Shown here: in pieces, positions 17,678 through 26,368 of the stretch
How the letters are laid out: each line of letters opens with the position of its first letter
Numbering within the stretch: position 1 is the stretch's first letter
NCBI GenBank assembly: GCA_050949415.1
Contig: JBMNFR010000011.1
Location: 62,001-126,000, forward strand
DNA: 64,000 nt
Direction: 5' to 3'
From: JAAZKI01 sp012799905
GTDB taxonomy: Bacteria > Verrucomicrobiota > Lentisphaeria > Oligosphaerales > Oligosphaeraceae
Notes under the pieces: generated by a model
Told to the model about the DNA's origin: nothing
The model's database searches: none
Seen by the model: only the letters and a program-made list of their open reading frames with translations
Translations under genes and position numbers: made by a program

Positions 17678-18304
17678 TCACTGCCAGCGCCATTTGCTAA
17701 AATCGGTGACGACTTTGCCATCTTCCTGGAATTTTCCGAAGTCCTGTTGCCTGAGCAATTCGACATGACCGTCGGCAAATGCGAAATTCGCTTGGTTGTC
17801 TCCATGTCGGAAATCTTTTTCGAATTCCCAGTATCGTTCCGGCATCAGATAGGGGCCTTTTGAATCGGCAAAGAGGACGATTTGCGTTGGGGTTCTTAAG
17901 AACTGCAGTTTTGGCGTTGGTGCTTCATGTTTTTTGGAGGCGTTGTCGTTCAGGAACCAGTTCATTCCATAGCTGGCGACTCCTTGGACGCTGGGGTTGA
18001 AAAGCGGGCTTTGTTTCTCAAACATGTAGGCATTGCGGGGATCGGCGGGGCAGGCAAACACCAAGGGGTCTTTGGAATAGGGGCGCAAGCAATCTGACCA
18101 GAATTTCCACAGCGGTTTCATGGGGATGGTGACCGGAGGGAGTCCGCCATGATCCTCTTCGTAGATAAGAATCATCTGATGCAGCTGTTGGAGATTGCCA
18201 GCGCACTGGACTCGCCTGGTTTGATTCAATGATCCCGCCGCCAATGTAAAAAAGAGCAGTGCGGATACCACTAGCACCCAAAGAAGTTCACGGTAATTGC
18301 GCAT
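17678..18304 (-). CDS. Pseudopilin-like H-X9-DG protein with atypical N-terminus
   Basis: 208 aa. One N-terminal hydrophobic helix (residues 7-25) is followed by VQCAGNLQQLHQMILIYEEDHGGLPP, which corresponds to the N-x-x-Q-L-x-x-x-x-x-Y region of DUF1559/Lentisphaerota pseudopilins. The C-terminus has FRHGDNQANFAFADGHVELL, the H-X9-DG motif. The canonical prepilin peptidase site (G/R-FTLIE) is absent, so it may be a fixed membrane-anchored relative. It is transcribed away from the LacI-type gene, with a shared 312-bp control region and its own strong terminator. Confidence 0.75.
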   Translation of the reverse strand: MRNYRELLWVLVVSALLFFTLAAGSLNQTRRVQCAGNLQQLHQMILIYEEDHGGLPPVTIPMKPLWKFWSDCLRPYSKDPLVFACPADPRNAYMFEKQSPLFNPSVQGVASYGMNWFLNDNASKKHEAPTPKLQFLRTPTQIVLFADSKGPYLMPERYWEFEKDFRHGDNQANFAFADGHVELLRQQDFGKFQEDGKVVTDFSKWRWQ

Positions 18305-18330
18305 TTTCCTGTTTCCTTGTTGGTTGTTTT

Positions 18331-18362
18331 GTCAAGAATAATGCGGTTGCATTGTTCTTGAC
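18331..18362. promoter_or_regulatory. 32-bp palindrome upstream of the pseudopilin-like gene
   Basis: Arms GTCAAGAATAATGC and GCATTGTTCTTGAC match at 13 of 14 positions around a GGTT centre. It is 27 bp upstream of the minus-strand ATG, so it is either an operator or a leader hairpin. Confidence 0.65.
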
Positions 18363-18449
18363 TTATTTGTTTTTAAGTGGTTAAGCATATTTTTGGGGAC
18401 TCTCTATGAGTTTTTAAATTACACCCAAAAATATATTTTTACAAGAGAC

Positions 18450-18477
18450 TTGACTTCCAATATTTTGCGGCTATAAT
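18450..18477 (+). promoter_or_regulatory. Predicted promoter of the LacI-type gene
   Basis: TTGACT (18450-18455) and TATAAT (18472-18477) with a 16-bp spacer. The predicted start near 18484 abuts the first operator palindrome at 18486-18499, a classic repressor position. A second TATAAT at 18516-18521 belongs to repeat 2. Confidence 0.75.
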
Positions 18478-18592
18478 TATGCACTGGCAAATGTTTGCCG
18501 CGGTTATTTTGCAGCTATAATTATGCACTGGCAAATGTTTGCCGTAGTTGTTTTACGGCTGTAAATTATGCATTGGCAAATGTTTGCCGCGG
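18466..18592 (+). repeat. Three tandem 44-45-bp promoter/operator repeats
   Basis: Each unit reads approximately GCGGCTATAATTATGCACT then GGCAAATGTTTGCC then GCGG or GTAG. The operator-like palindromes (arms GGCAAA/TTTGCC) are at 18486-18499, 18530-18543 and 18575-18588, spaced 44 and 45 bp apart, close to four helical turns. Unit 3 has decayed in the TATAAT part (TGTAAAT) while its palindrome is intact, which suggests that the palindrome is under selection. Confidence 0.88.
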
Positions 18593-18616
18593 TATTAACT
18601 TTTGGGGTTTTTAGTG

Positions 18617-19666
18617 ATGACTTTGCGTGAGCTATCGAAGCGTACCGGTTATTCTGTGTCGGTTTTATCTCGTGCCTTGAATCCGACTCCGGATGCTTCA
18701 TGCAACGTATCTGCTTCGACGCGTCAGAAGATTCGTCGTTTAGCGCATGAGCTTGGTTTTCGTCCGAACCGTCTAGCTTCCTGCGTGCGTCGTGGCAAAG
18801 CTCCCTCTTTCGGTGTTTTTTTGCCTACTTACAGCGGTTCTTTGATTAGCGATGCAGTTTTTGGGATTTCCCGTGCTGCTGCCGAGCGTTGCCTGTCCTT
18901 AAATTTTTATTTTGGCGAGGGTGGGGATTACCGATCTTTTTTAAAGCGGATGATTGACAACGGCCACCTAGGCGTGATCACCGGGAGCCTTGCCATTCGT
19001 GGCGGTGATTCTTCTGCTGCACGTTTGCAGGAGCGTTATATGGACGAGGGTGGGAAGATCGTTTTTTTCAATGAGCATCCCAATCCCTTGCCGAAGGAAC
19101 GGGAGCCGCAATCGTATTCAGTCTTATCCTATGATGATCATGCCGGTGGGAAGATGGCTGCTGCTTATTTGCATGCGCAACACTGTCAGAATCTGTTGCT
19201 TGTCACGTTAGGGAGTGCTCCATGTTATCTGGAAAGACAGGCTGGTTTTGAAGAATTTTGCCTCGAAAACAAGTTGGCATACAGGATTATGGAAGGGTGG
19301 GGCGCGGATGATCACCGCCGTAATCTCCTTCCTGATTTTTTCGAGGAATTGCTGAATTTCTTGCGGCAGCAGTCGGGAGGAACGACCGGCATTTTTGTCC
19401 CCTCGGATTACATGTTGCTGGATATCATGATGCATTTATCGACTGCTGGCATACAAATAGGCAGGCAGGTGCTTCCGGTTGGTTACAATTTCAGCGATTT
19501 CATGCGCCGCATCAGCGGCTGGCCCTTCGCCACCATACAGCAGGATTTTGTCAAAGAAGGGCATTTGGCCATCACCTTGCTGGAAGAGTTAATAGACGGA
19601 AAAAGCGGGAAGCAAGTGCGTTTGCAGCCGGAATTGCGCCGATGCAATCCGGCAGAAGACAGTTAA
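18617..19666 (+). CDS. LacI-family transcriptional regulator
   Basis: 349 aa from the ATG at 18617. The helix-turn-helix MTLRELSKRTGYSVSVLSRAL is followed by the hinge segment TRQKIRRLAHELGFRPNRLA, then a periplasmic-binding-like ligand domain (about 65-345). The segments GVFLPTYSG, DDHAGGKMAAAYL, PVGYNFSDF and FATIQQDFVKEGHLAI correspond to conserved LacI-family blocks. The three GGCAAA-N2-TTTGCC sites upstream are probably its own operators (autoregulation). It likely controls the glycosidase genes that follow on the same strand. Its coding sequence is visibly more T-rich than the flanking genes. Confidence 0.9.
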   Translation: MTLRELSKRTGYSVSVLSRALNPTPDASCNVSASTRQKIRRLAHELGFRPNRLASCVRRGKAPSFGVFLPTYSGSLISDAVFGISRAAAERCLSLNFYFGEGGDYRSFLKRMIDNGHLGVITGSLAIRGGDSSAARLQERYMDEGGKIVFFNEHPNPLPKEREPQSYSVLSYDDHAGGKMAAAYLHAQHCQNLLLVTLGSAPCYLERQAGFEEFCLENKLAYRIMEGWGADDHRRNLLPDFFEELLNFLRQQSGGTTGIFVPSDYMLLDIMMHLSTAGIQIGRQVLPVGYNFSDFMRRISGWPFATIQQDFVKEGHLAITLLEELIDGKSGKQVRLQPELRRCNPAEDS

Positions 19667-19793
19667 CCCAGATCATCCGCGCAAAACAAAAATATGGATG
19701 CTGCCGAAACTGGCTGGGAATCAATCAGGAAAAAATCCAGCAATATCTCGGGGAAAATCAGCTATGATAACAAAACCGAATAATATTCTCTTC

Positions 19794-19830
19794 ACCGATG
19801 GAAACCTCTGCTGTGATGCTTGCCATCGGT
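19794..19830 (+). promoter_or_regulatory. Leader hairpin before the TIM-barrel glycosidase-like gene
   Basis: 8-bp perfect arms ACCGATGG (19794-19801) and CCATCGGT (19823-19830), ending 20 nt before the ATG at 19851. It could fold in the mRNA leader. No T tract follows, so it is not a terminator. Confidence 0.35.
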
Positions 19831-19850
19831 TAAACAAACGGAACAATGCC

Positions 19851-22607
19851 ATGAAACATCGGAACCCGCTGGTGGAAATTTTTTGCCTGTTCTTTTTGTT
19901 CACAGCCAGCGCCTTTGCCCTGGATGCGGATACCGCCCAGTTGCAATTTGAAAATGGCACCTTTACCCTGCACAGCAAATTGCCAGGAAAAGAAAGTTTT
20001 CAGGGTGAATTTCAGGTGCTCGATGGACTTACCGGGCAACTTTTTCAGCAGGCAGATGCCTTGACGAATTCTTTTTTCGAATGGAGGTTCCAGGCATCCA
20101 GTTCTGAAAAACTGTTCCGGCTTGACAATACGATACGGAATTTGACAGAACGTGAATTGCGCTTGGAGCCTGGCCTGAAACTGCATGTGCCTAGAGAACA
20201 AGGCGATCTTTTCTGGGGCGGTTTTGACGTGCTGGAAACTGGAGAACCCATTTTGCAACGGCTTGGCTTCAAAGGCAAAACCAGCAAGCACTTGGGCGGC
20301 GGCCTCTGTCAGCCATTTCCTGTGGCAGCACTGATTGCCGCTGACAAAACCGTTTTCCTGGGGCAGTTCCAGTTCGATCAAGTCAGCTGGAATGGTGCAC
20401 GTTATCGGATCATCGATGAAAAGAGCGCCGAATTGCAATTTTCCCAGCGACTAGTGCTGGCGCCAGGACAAACCTTGGATTTTCGCTTTATCATCGGCCT
20501 GACACCACGCAAATTCGCCTGCGAAGAAAATGTCGTGCAGGCGATGTACGATGCCTGGCCCGCCCAGTGGCTGCCTGTACAGGGCCAGGACAACCGCTAT
20601 GTCTGGAGTGCACACAGTCAATACCGCGCCTGGTATTACAAACCGAACTGGGAAAGGGAACGGCGTTATTATGCGGCCGTTGACTGGGCCTTCACACCAT
20701 ATAAACGGGCCGGAGACCACTGGGGCAAGGAGGAGTTATGGGACTATGAACCAGTTTTCCCAATCAAACCGGATTCCTTTGGCTCTATCGCCAATGGTAT
20801 TCGTTTCGATTATACCAAGAGGACACACGCTGATTTCCATCGCCTGCGAAAAGAAATCTTTTTGAAGAACGCCCGGGATTTCGGCTATTCGTTTTACACG
20901 GGTATGGCCTGGTGTGAAATCAATCTGGCCAAGGAAAAATATCCTGATGCGATCAACTATGATACAGAAGGTGGCGTGGCGCATATCCTTGGTCCCTGGT
21001 CGACCGGCCATGACCAGGAAATCCGGGTCTTCCCGATGGGTACTTCTTATGCCAAGGTTTTACGGGAAGATATCGCAAGGCTTTGGAAGGAACTAGATTT
21101 GCCCGGCTTTGCCTTTGACTGCGGCACCCCCGGCGTCAATTATCGCGGTCCGGCAGTCAACAATCCGGAACTGCCGGGCAGAGCCTGGGATGACAAAGGG
21201 ATTTTCATTGACGAGCTGGTAGCCGTCAACGACCTCATTGACTTTGTCCACCGGCTTGATCCGGATAACCCGCCTTATGTCTGGAAAAATGGCCAGGGGC
21301 GTGCGGACTACGTGATGATTGAGACCAGTATATTCAACCCGATTTTCCGCAGCTGGATGCCGTTAACCCGTTACAATATCGGAATGCGCTGTGCCGTCAT
21401 ACATGGTCACGGCTACCTTATTGATCAAACGATTCCGAATTGGCGAAACCTCAGCCAAGAGGAATTCTACCATGAAATGGCGAAACTGGCCGACCATGCC
21501 GTTTTGACCGATTTTCAGTATGGAGTCACCCAGAATCACGTCACCCAAAACGGCAATCCCCAGAGCATCTATGCGATGCCGGAATTAATTGAATGCAACC
21601 GCAATGGCTGGCAGGCACTGATTCCGGTAGAGCTAAGCGAGCAGGGAAAATACCTCTATCAGGCCCGCTATGGCCGTGGCGCCAGCAGCATCTTGTATTT
21701 TGGCAACCCATGGCCGGAGCCGATGCCAAACGAGTTTCGGGTAGACAACTCTGAGCTGGGCAAAGGCAGCAACTTGTTTGTGACAAAAATGCGTGATCAG
21801 GCCACGCTGCACAACCGCGTTGAAGGAAGCAATACCTTTTTCCAGGACTCCCTGCCTTCACGCCGTCCCCGGCTGTATGAGGCTGTCATCAATTTGAGCA
21901 CACTGCCAGCCGAAGGGAGTCTTGAGGCAGTCGTCAGCAGCCATAAAGACATCAATCAAATTCGCTTTGATATTGTTCTGAAAGGGAACTCACCATTCAA
22001 GGCCATTCTGACGCCGCGTTTTATTCACCGCTACAACGCTTCAATCCTGGTCAACGGCACCATGACCAGCCCGGCAACGCCTGCTGAAATCCCTGCCAAT
22101 GCCCATATCACCGTGCGCTTTCAGTCTGATTTTTTTCATTGCAACGCCGCCGAAATCCTCTCGTTCCCTTTTGTTGACGCAGAAGGAAAGCCTGCCTTTG
22201 CGATTCAATTGCCTGCCAAAGCCAATGCCTCTGAGTTGAAGGAGGCTACTCATCTGCAAGATTATTTCAGATTTACGGCTGACCAGAAAATTACTTTAGC
22301 GGGAGTGATTCCAGTTGTGCAACTGCCTGAAACCGCTCCTGACCCGGCGGTATTCATTACGGTCGGGCGTGGTGAAGAAACAGGGATTACCCGTCGTGCC
22401 GACCACCTCGAACTTTGTGCAGCCGATGCTGACGAAGCCCATGCCATGCTCAAGGAAATGGCATACGTCATGGATCGCCGATTCCCCTATATCATCCCCT
22501 TTAGCCCAGTTAATAGCGTTTCACAGGAAATGCTGAAAAAATTCAACATGCCGGAGAATCCGCTGCCATTCGAACGTTGTTTTGAAAGCATGGAGTTTGC
22601 TCAATGA
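19851..22607 (+). CDS. Large secreted TIM-barrel glycoside-hydrolase-like protein
   Basis: 918 aa from the ATG at 19851, chosen because a signal peptide follows at once (MKHRNPLVEIFCLFFLFTAS, then AFALD). The frame is open upstream to 19698, but that part has no such features. An N-terminal beta-rich domain (25-270) is followed by a catalytic-looking barrel (about 290-640) with Trp/Tyr-rich blocks and GFAFDCGTPG, where Asp423 sits at the end of a beta-strand and is a candidate nucleophile. C-terminal beta domains follow (650-900). It resembles GH-clan-D/GH-H-type alpha-glycosidases in style, but I cannot place it in a numbered family. Its stop overlaps the next gene (ATGA). Confidence 0.7.
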   Translation: MKHRNPLVEIFCLFFLFTASAFALDADTAQLQFENGTFTLHSKLPGKESFQGEFQVLDGLTGQLFQQADALTNSFFEWRFQASSSEKLFRLDNTIRNLTERELRLEPGLKLHVPREQGDLFWGGFDVLETGEPILQRLGFKGKTSKHLGGGLCQPFPVAALIAADKTVFLGQFQFDQVSWNGARYRIIDEKSAELQFSQRLVLAPGQTLDFRFIIGLTPRKFACEENVVQAMYDAWPAQWLPVQGQDNRYVWSAHSQYRAWYYKPNWERERRYYAAVDWAFTPYKRAGDHWGKEELWDYEPVFPIKPDSFGSIANGIRFDYTKRTHADFHRLRKEIFLKNARDFGYSFYTGMAWCEINLAKEKYPDAINYDTEGGVAHILGPWSTGHDQEIRVFPMGTSYAKVLREDIARLWKELDLPGFAFDCGTPGVNYRGPAVNNPELPGRAWDDKGIFIDELVAVNDLIDFVHRLDPDNPPYVWKNGQGRADYVMIETSIFNPIFRSWMPLTRYNIGMRCAVIHGHGYLIDQTIPNWRNLSQEEFYHEMAKLADHAVLTDFQYGVTQNHVTQNGNPQSIYAMPELIECNRNGWQALIPVELSEQGKYLYQARYGRGASSILYFGNPWPEPMPNEFRVDNSELGKGSNLFVTKMRDQATLHNRVEGSNTFFQDSLPSRRPRLYEAVINLSTLPAEGSLEAVVSSHKDINQIRFDIVLKGNSPFKAILTPRFIHRYNASILVNGTMTSPATPAEIPANAHITVRFQSDFFHCNAAEILSFPFVDAEGKPAFAIQLPAKANASELKEATHLQDYFRFTADQKITLAGVIPVVQLPETAPDPAVFITVGRGEETGITRRADHLELCAADADEAHAMLKEMAYVMDRRFPYIIPFSPVNSVSQEMLKKFNMPENPLPFERCFESMEFAQ

Positions 22608-23788
22608 TGAAAAGAACAGAACACCGTATATTCCATGCAATCCTGACCGTAAGCCTGCTGGCGGGTTCATTTTTGCTGGCGAAGCCTATGCCTATCGTGG
22701 GACGTGTGGAACTTGTTGAAACCGTGAACACACTGCCGGAAGTCCACATGGCTAACAATCGCCTCGAACTGACCTTCCTGCCGGATTCCATGGGACGAAT
22801 CTCCCAAATCCGACACCGCGCCAAGCAAAAGGAGCTGCTGCAACCATACATACAGAAAATCCTGCATGGAAATCCGCTTTTTGCGCCCTCGACCAGCAAT
22901 ATCTGCGGAATCAGGGAAATGTTTTGGGGAGTTAAAATGACCGGAAGTGATATTCCGGTGCGGCTTGTCCGGCAAAGCGAAAACCAAATCGAATTTGACA
23001 GCCTGCATTATGGTAATACTGCCTTTGGCCTGCAACGAAAAGTCCATCTGGTGCCGGACAGCACACTCCTCGAGTTCTCTCTCAAGCTCCGGAATAACTC
23101 AAGCGCAGCTGCGACATACTCCCTTTGGTTTAACTTAACGCCTGTACTGCCTATACATGCTATGCTTCCAATCAAGGGTGGTGCGCAACCGGTACGCGGC
23201 AGAGGTTTGCAGAAACTCGCCGACGAAGACACACTCTTTGCCGGCAAGCAGGGGCAGTACTTTTACGCGCCGGCAGCCCCATGGGCGGCAGCGCGCCTCG
23301 AATCAGTCGGCCTGTTGATGGTTATCTGCTTTGACATGAAAGAACTCCTGCCGGACGGATTTTTTTACTCTTGGGGAGGTATCACTTCAAGTGGCGAAAT
23401 GCGGACTTTCGAGCCGATTCTCGGGAGCCGGAAACTGGCGCCCGGGGATGTGTGTGAACACCAGTACCGTATCCTTTTTCTGCCGGAAATGGAAGCCCTG
23501 CGCGGCATGATTGGCAACACCGGAATCAATGCGAGCTTCTCGAATACGGAATTACAGTTGGAATTCGCGGCGCCGGTTGCCACTGCGGGACAATCCGTGG
23601 CTGTCAATCTGAAAAATGCTACAGAGACCATTCCCCTGGGCAATATCCGCATACCTGACCTGGTTCCAGAAAAAACCGAGAAACTAAGTCTTCGCCTGCC
23701 CAACTCGATTGCTACAGGCAGATACCGCGTTCAACTCAGCACGGATGCAGAGACCATCGAACTGATCGGAGCCGTGCTGGAACGTTGA
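22604..23788 (+). CDS. Secreted beta-sandwich protein, possibly mutarotase-like
   Basis: 394 aa with a signal peptide (about residues 1-26, HAILTVSLLAGSFLLA). The segments NRLELTFLPDSMGRISQIRH, EFSLKLRNNSSAAATYSLWF and the later FYSWGGITSSGEMRTFEPI recall the super-beta-sandwich of aldose-epimerase and carbohydrate-binding proteins (family start: L-x-x-x-x-x-P-x-x-G-x-I). A C-terminal Ig-like strand region (320-394) follows. The 4-nt overlap with the glycosidase-like gene makes the two a translationally coupled pair, probably acting on the same substrate. Confidence 0.6.
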   Translation: MMKRTEHRIFHAILTVSLLAGSFLLAKPMPIVGRVELVETVNTLPEVHMANNRLELTFLPDSMGRISQIRHRAKQKELLQPYIQKILHGNPLFAPSTSNICGIREMFWGVKMTGSDIPVRLVRQSENQIEFDSLHYGNTAFGLQRKVHLVPDSTLLEFSLKLRNNSSAAATYSLWFNLTPVLPIHAMLPIKGGAQPVRGRGLQKLADEDTLFAGKQGQYFYAPAAPWAAARLESVGLLMVICFDMKELLPDGFFYSWGGITSSGEMRTFEPILGSRKLAPGDVCEHQYRILFLPEMEALRGMIGNTGINASFSNTELQLEFAAPVATAGQSVAVNLKNATETIPLGNIRIPDLVPEKTEKLSLRLPNSIATGRYRVQLSTDAETIELIGAVLER

Positions 23789-23953
23789 TTTTCATGCTGC
23801 TAAATTCATGACTATTAAGGTCGAAATGCAAGGTTGCTTTTCAGTTGAAAGGCAGGATGGGGAAAAGGCTTAAATGGCTATAGGCAAGCAGGTTAAGAAT
23901 AATATAAAAGCATTGTTTTTGTCGAAACGATATCTAACAATAGGAGAATTAGC

Positions 23954-24689
23954 ATGAATCATCGATTAAAGGACAAAGAATTGACCAAGATAGCCTGCCG
24001 TTCAGAGCGATTGTTCACCCTGATTGAGTTGCTGGTGGTGATTGCGATTATCGCGATTCTGGCGGCCATGTTGCTGCCGGCGTTGTCTAAGGCGCGTGCT
24101 AAGGCGATGCGGATTAACTGCGTCAACAACCAGAAGCAATTAGGCCTGGCGCACTTCATGTACACGGCGGACAATGATGACTTTACAGCAGCATACAGCG
24201 ATAATTTCCCTTCATGGGAGGGCGTGAATCTCAGCTGGGTTGACAAGTTTTGGGAATATACAGGTCAGGCAGCCAAAGTCTTTGAATGTCCGAGCATGCG
24301 AAGCGCTCTGCCGAATGGCACCTACGGGACTAACTACGGACTCCGCAAAAAAAAGTGTTGGAAGACGCTGCGACTATGGCGCGAACATCTCGCTATGCAC
24401 CACCTCTAGTTGGAAGGCAGGACACCACTACTTGTTTGCCAACCGCCTGGTGACGACCTTGCAAAGTCCGTCCGCCGTGTCCTTGATTGCCTGCGCTAAA
24501 ACGGATACAGAATCCTCCGGGACTTATTGGGTAGATTATGCAGGCGGAATCCTGCACCGCCTAGTGCCAGTGCACGAAAACGGCATAAATTTCTTGTTCT
24601 TTGACGGACATTCGGACTATAAGACGATGAATGAACTCCGGCGCCTGGCTACTAACCCCAGGCAGCAATTCTGGATAGGAAACTGGTAA
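23954..24689 (+). pseudogene. Pseudopilin (H-X9-DG family) split by a frameshift in an A8 tract
   Basis: The first frame (23954-24409) begins with a basic leader and the prepilin site FTLIELLVVIAIIAILAAML, then KARAKAMRINCVNNQKQLGLA, and runs to NYGLR. The family sequence then continues in the +1 frame, with YWVDYAGGILHRLVP and HENGINFLFFDGH (the H-X9-DG motif), stopping at 24689. The switch is at AAAAAAAA, 24347-24354; seven A residues would restore one reading frame of about 245 codons. The RBS is AGGAG at about 23942-23946. It is a sequencing error, a recent mutation or a slippage-controlled gene. Intact relatives are secreted pseudopilin-like proteins that are abundant in Lentisphaerota. 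Confidence 0.85.
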
Positions 24690-24780
24690 TTATGGACAAT
24701 TACCGCACTAAATGAAGCTTAGGGCGGACTATGGCGTCCACAACTGAATTAGGATACCATCATCACGGAAAGACAAGCGC

Positions 24781-26307
24781 ATGAACAGACGAATCATGTT
24801 TTTACTTGGGGCTTGGCTGGCTGGCAGCGCAGTTCTGGCGGCAAACCTGTTGAGAAATCCCGGTTTTGAGAGGGGCAATACCCTGTTTGAAACGCAGCAG
24901 TACTGGCCCGGCACTGTGGAGCATATTCAAGATGCCGCACAGGCGCGCACGGGCAAGGGCGTTATCCGCCTAGTCTCAGCGCCGGGTCGCGGTACTGTCC
25001 TTGGCCGGCTTCGGCTGCGCGGCCGGCAAGCTGAGCCGTCCGGGAAAATATACGTTTTCAGTTTGTGGGCGCGTGGAACCGGAACGCTGCATCTGGGCGG
25101 CATTCGCCAAATTACTCCGCCGGAAGGCAAGCCGCCCTACGAGTATGACTGGCAGGAAGAAGGGGTGACGTTGACGGACACCTGGCAGAAAGTCAGTTAT
25201 ACGTTTGATATGAGTCGCCGGATAGCCAAATACTTGGTTATGGTCGTCGAACTTCGCGGCGAGGGCGAGGCGTATCTTGACGACATCAGCCTGGAGACCG
25301 TGGTTCAGCCAGGAGCGTTTGTGAGTGCGCAGACGAGGCACTTGGTGCTTCCGGTCGGCAAAGCCGAGGACGTGGTTTTTACGACGCAGCCGCAGGCGAC
25401 GGTGTTTGTCAGCGTCACCACGGGCAAGGACGATCCGGTCTGCCATGAGTTGACCAGCAACGCTGAGGGCAAGGCTGTTGTGCCGGGTGCTTGGTTCGTC
25501 TCCGCAGAGCCGGTCGACTGCCGGATTGCCGCCTGCTTGGGCGGCGCGATAGCCCATGCCGATGTGGCCTTTGTCACTCCAGAAAGTTTTGACCGTTCGT
25601 TGAGCCTAGCCAAGGGCGTTGCTCTGACCAAGCCGCTGCGGATTTTGTATCTCGGCGATAGCCTGACCGATTTCGATCGTGGCATGAACTACTGCGACAA
25701 GGTTGACTTCTGGCTGAACCAAGCTTTCCCCAGCCTGGCCAGCTTCCGTAATGCCGGCGTTGGCGGCGACTATATCACGCGCATGGAAGACCGGATGTAC
25801 GGGCGGCCAGCGCACCGCAAAGAGATGTATGATGGCCTCTGGAACGAAAAATATGACCTGGTCTTCATTTTCCTGGGGCACAATGACACCAGGACCACTA
25901 CAGAAAGCGAACTCAAGGCGCCCGTGGTTCCCCCAGCGGCGCAGGACGCATCTTTTCGCAAGGTGGTGGCGCAAATCCGGCAACATAGCCAGGCGCCGAT
26001 TGTCTTTATCTCCGGCGCCTCCATGGTCGAGGAAATCTGCCGCCGCAACTATGAAAAGGCTCTGTTGACGCGCCCCAATTCAGTCCTTTTCGGCCTGCCA
26101 GGGCATGTCGAGGCCTTTAATGATGTCTTGCAGAAGCTGGGCAAGGAATTGGGCATCGGTTATCTGGATGTCTATACTCCGATGAAGAATCATCCTGACA
26201 AGCCGTCGCTGTTCTATCCGACCGACGGCGTCCATCTGTCTACTGCCGGACATGCGTTTATCGCCGATGCAATCCTGGCGGCACTGGCGTCCGGAATCGG
26301 CCGTTAA
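24781..26307 (+). CDS. Secreted SGNH/GDSL hydrolase, paralogue 2
   Basis: 508 aa with the same signal peptide, N-terminal beta-sandwich and SGNH catalytic set as the protein at 15608-17134 (Ser294 in LGDSLTDFD, Asn368 in GHND, Asp482/His485 in TDGVHLS). About 64 of 508 residues differ. DNA similarity starts about 25-30 bp before the ATG (TTAGGATAC...CATCACGGAAAG) and stops immediately after the stop codon (TAAGCC), so the duplicated unit is the gene with its ribosome binding site. The differences are spread over the binding domain more than over the active-site blocks, consistent with shifting substrate specificity. Confidence 0.92.
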   Translation: MNRRIMFLLGAWLAGSAVLAANLLRNPGFERGNTLFETQQYWPGTVEHIQDAAQARTGKGVIRLVSAPGRGTVLGRLRLRGRQAEPSGKIYVFSLWARGTGTLHLGGIRQITPPEGKPPYEYDWQEEGVTLTDTWQKVSYTFDMSRRIAKYLVMVVELRGEGEAYLDDISLETVVQPGAFVSAQTRHLVLPVGKAEDVVFTTQPQATVFVSVTTGKDDPVCHELTSNAEGKAVVPGAWFVSAEPVDCRIAACLGGAIAHADVAFVTPESFDRSLSLAKGVALTKPLRILYLGDSLTDFDRGMNYCDKVDFWLNQAFPSLASFRNAGVGGDYITRMEDRMYGRPAHRKEMYDGLWNEKYDLVFIFLGHNDTRTTTESELKAPVVPPAAQDASFRKVVAQIRQHSQAPIVFISGASMVEEICRRNYEKALLTRPNSVLFGLPGHVEAFNDVLQKLGKELGIGYLDVYTPMKNHPDKPSLFYPTDGVHLSTAGHAFIADAILAALASGIGR

Positions 26308-26368
26308 GCCGCTTTCTCACCTTGCCGGCAGCGGCCGGACTGCACCTAATGTTAGACTGGAGAAGAAT

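Larger units (their letters stand above)
18305..18616. promoter_or_regulatory. Divergent control region between pseudopilin-like and LacI-type genes
   Basis: A 312-bp AT-rich region with four kinds of structure: a 32-bp near-perfect palindrome (18331-18362), 11-bp inverted arms ATATTTTTGGG/CCCAAAAATAT (18387-18397 and 18424-18434), a consensus-like promoter (18450-18477), and three tandem copies of a TATAAT-operator unit. This density is typical of a tightly controlled divergent promoter. Confidence 0.75.
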
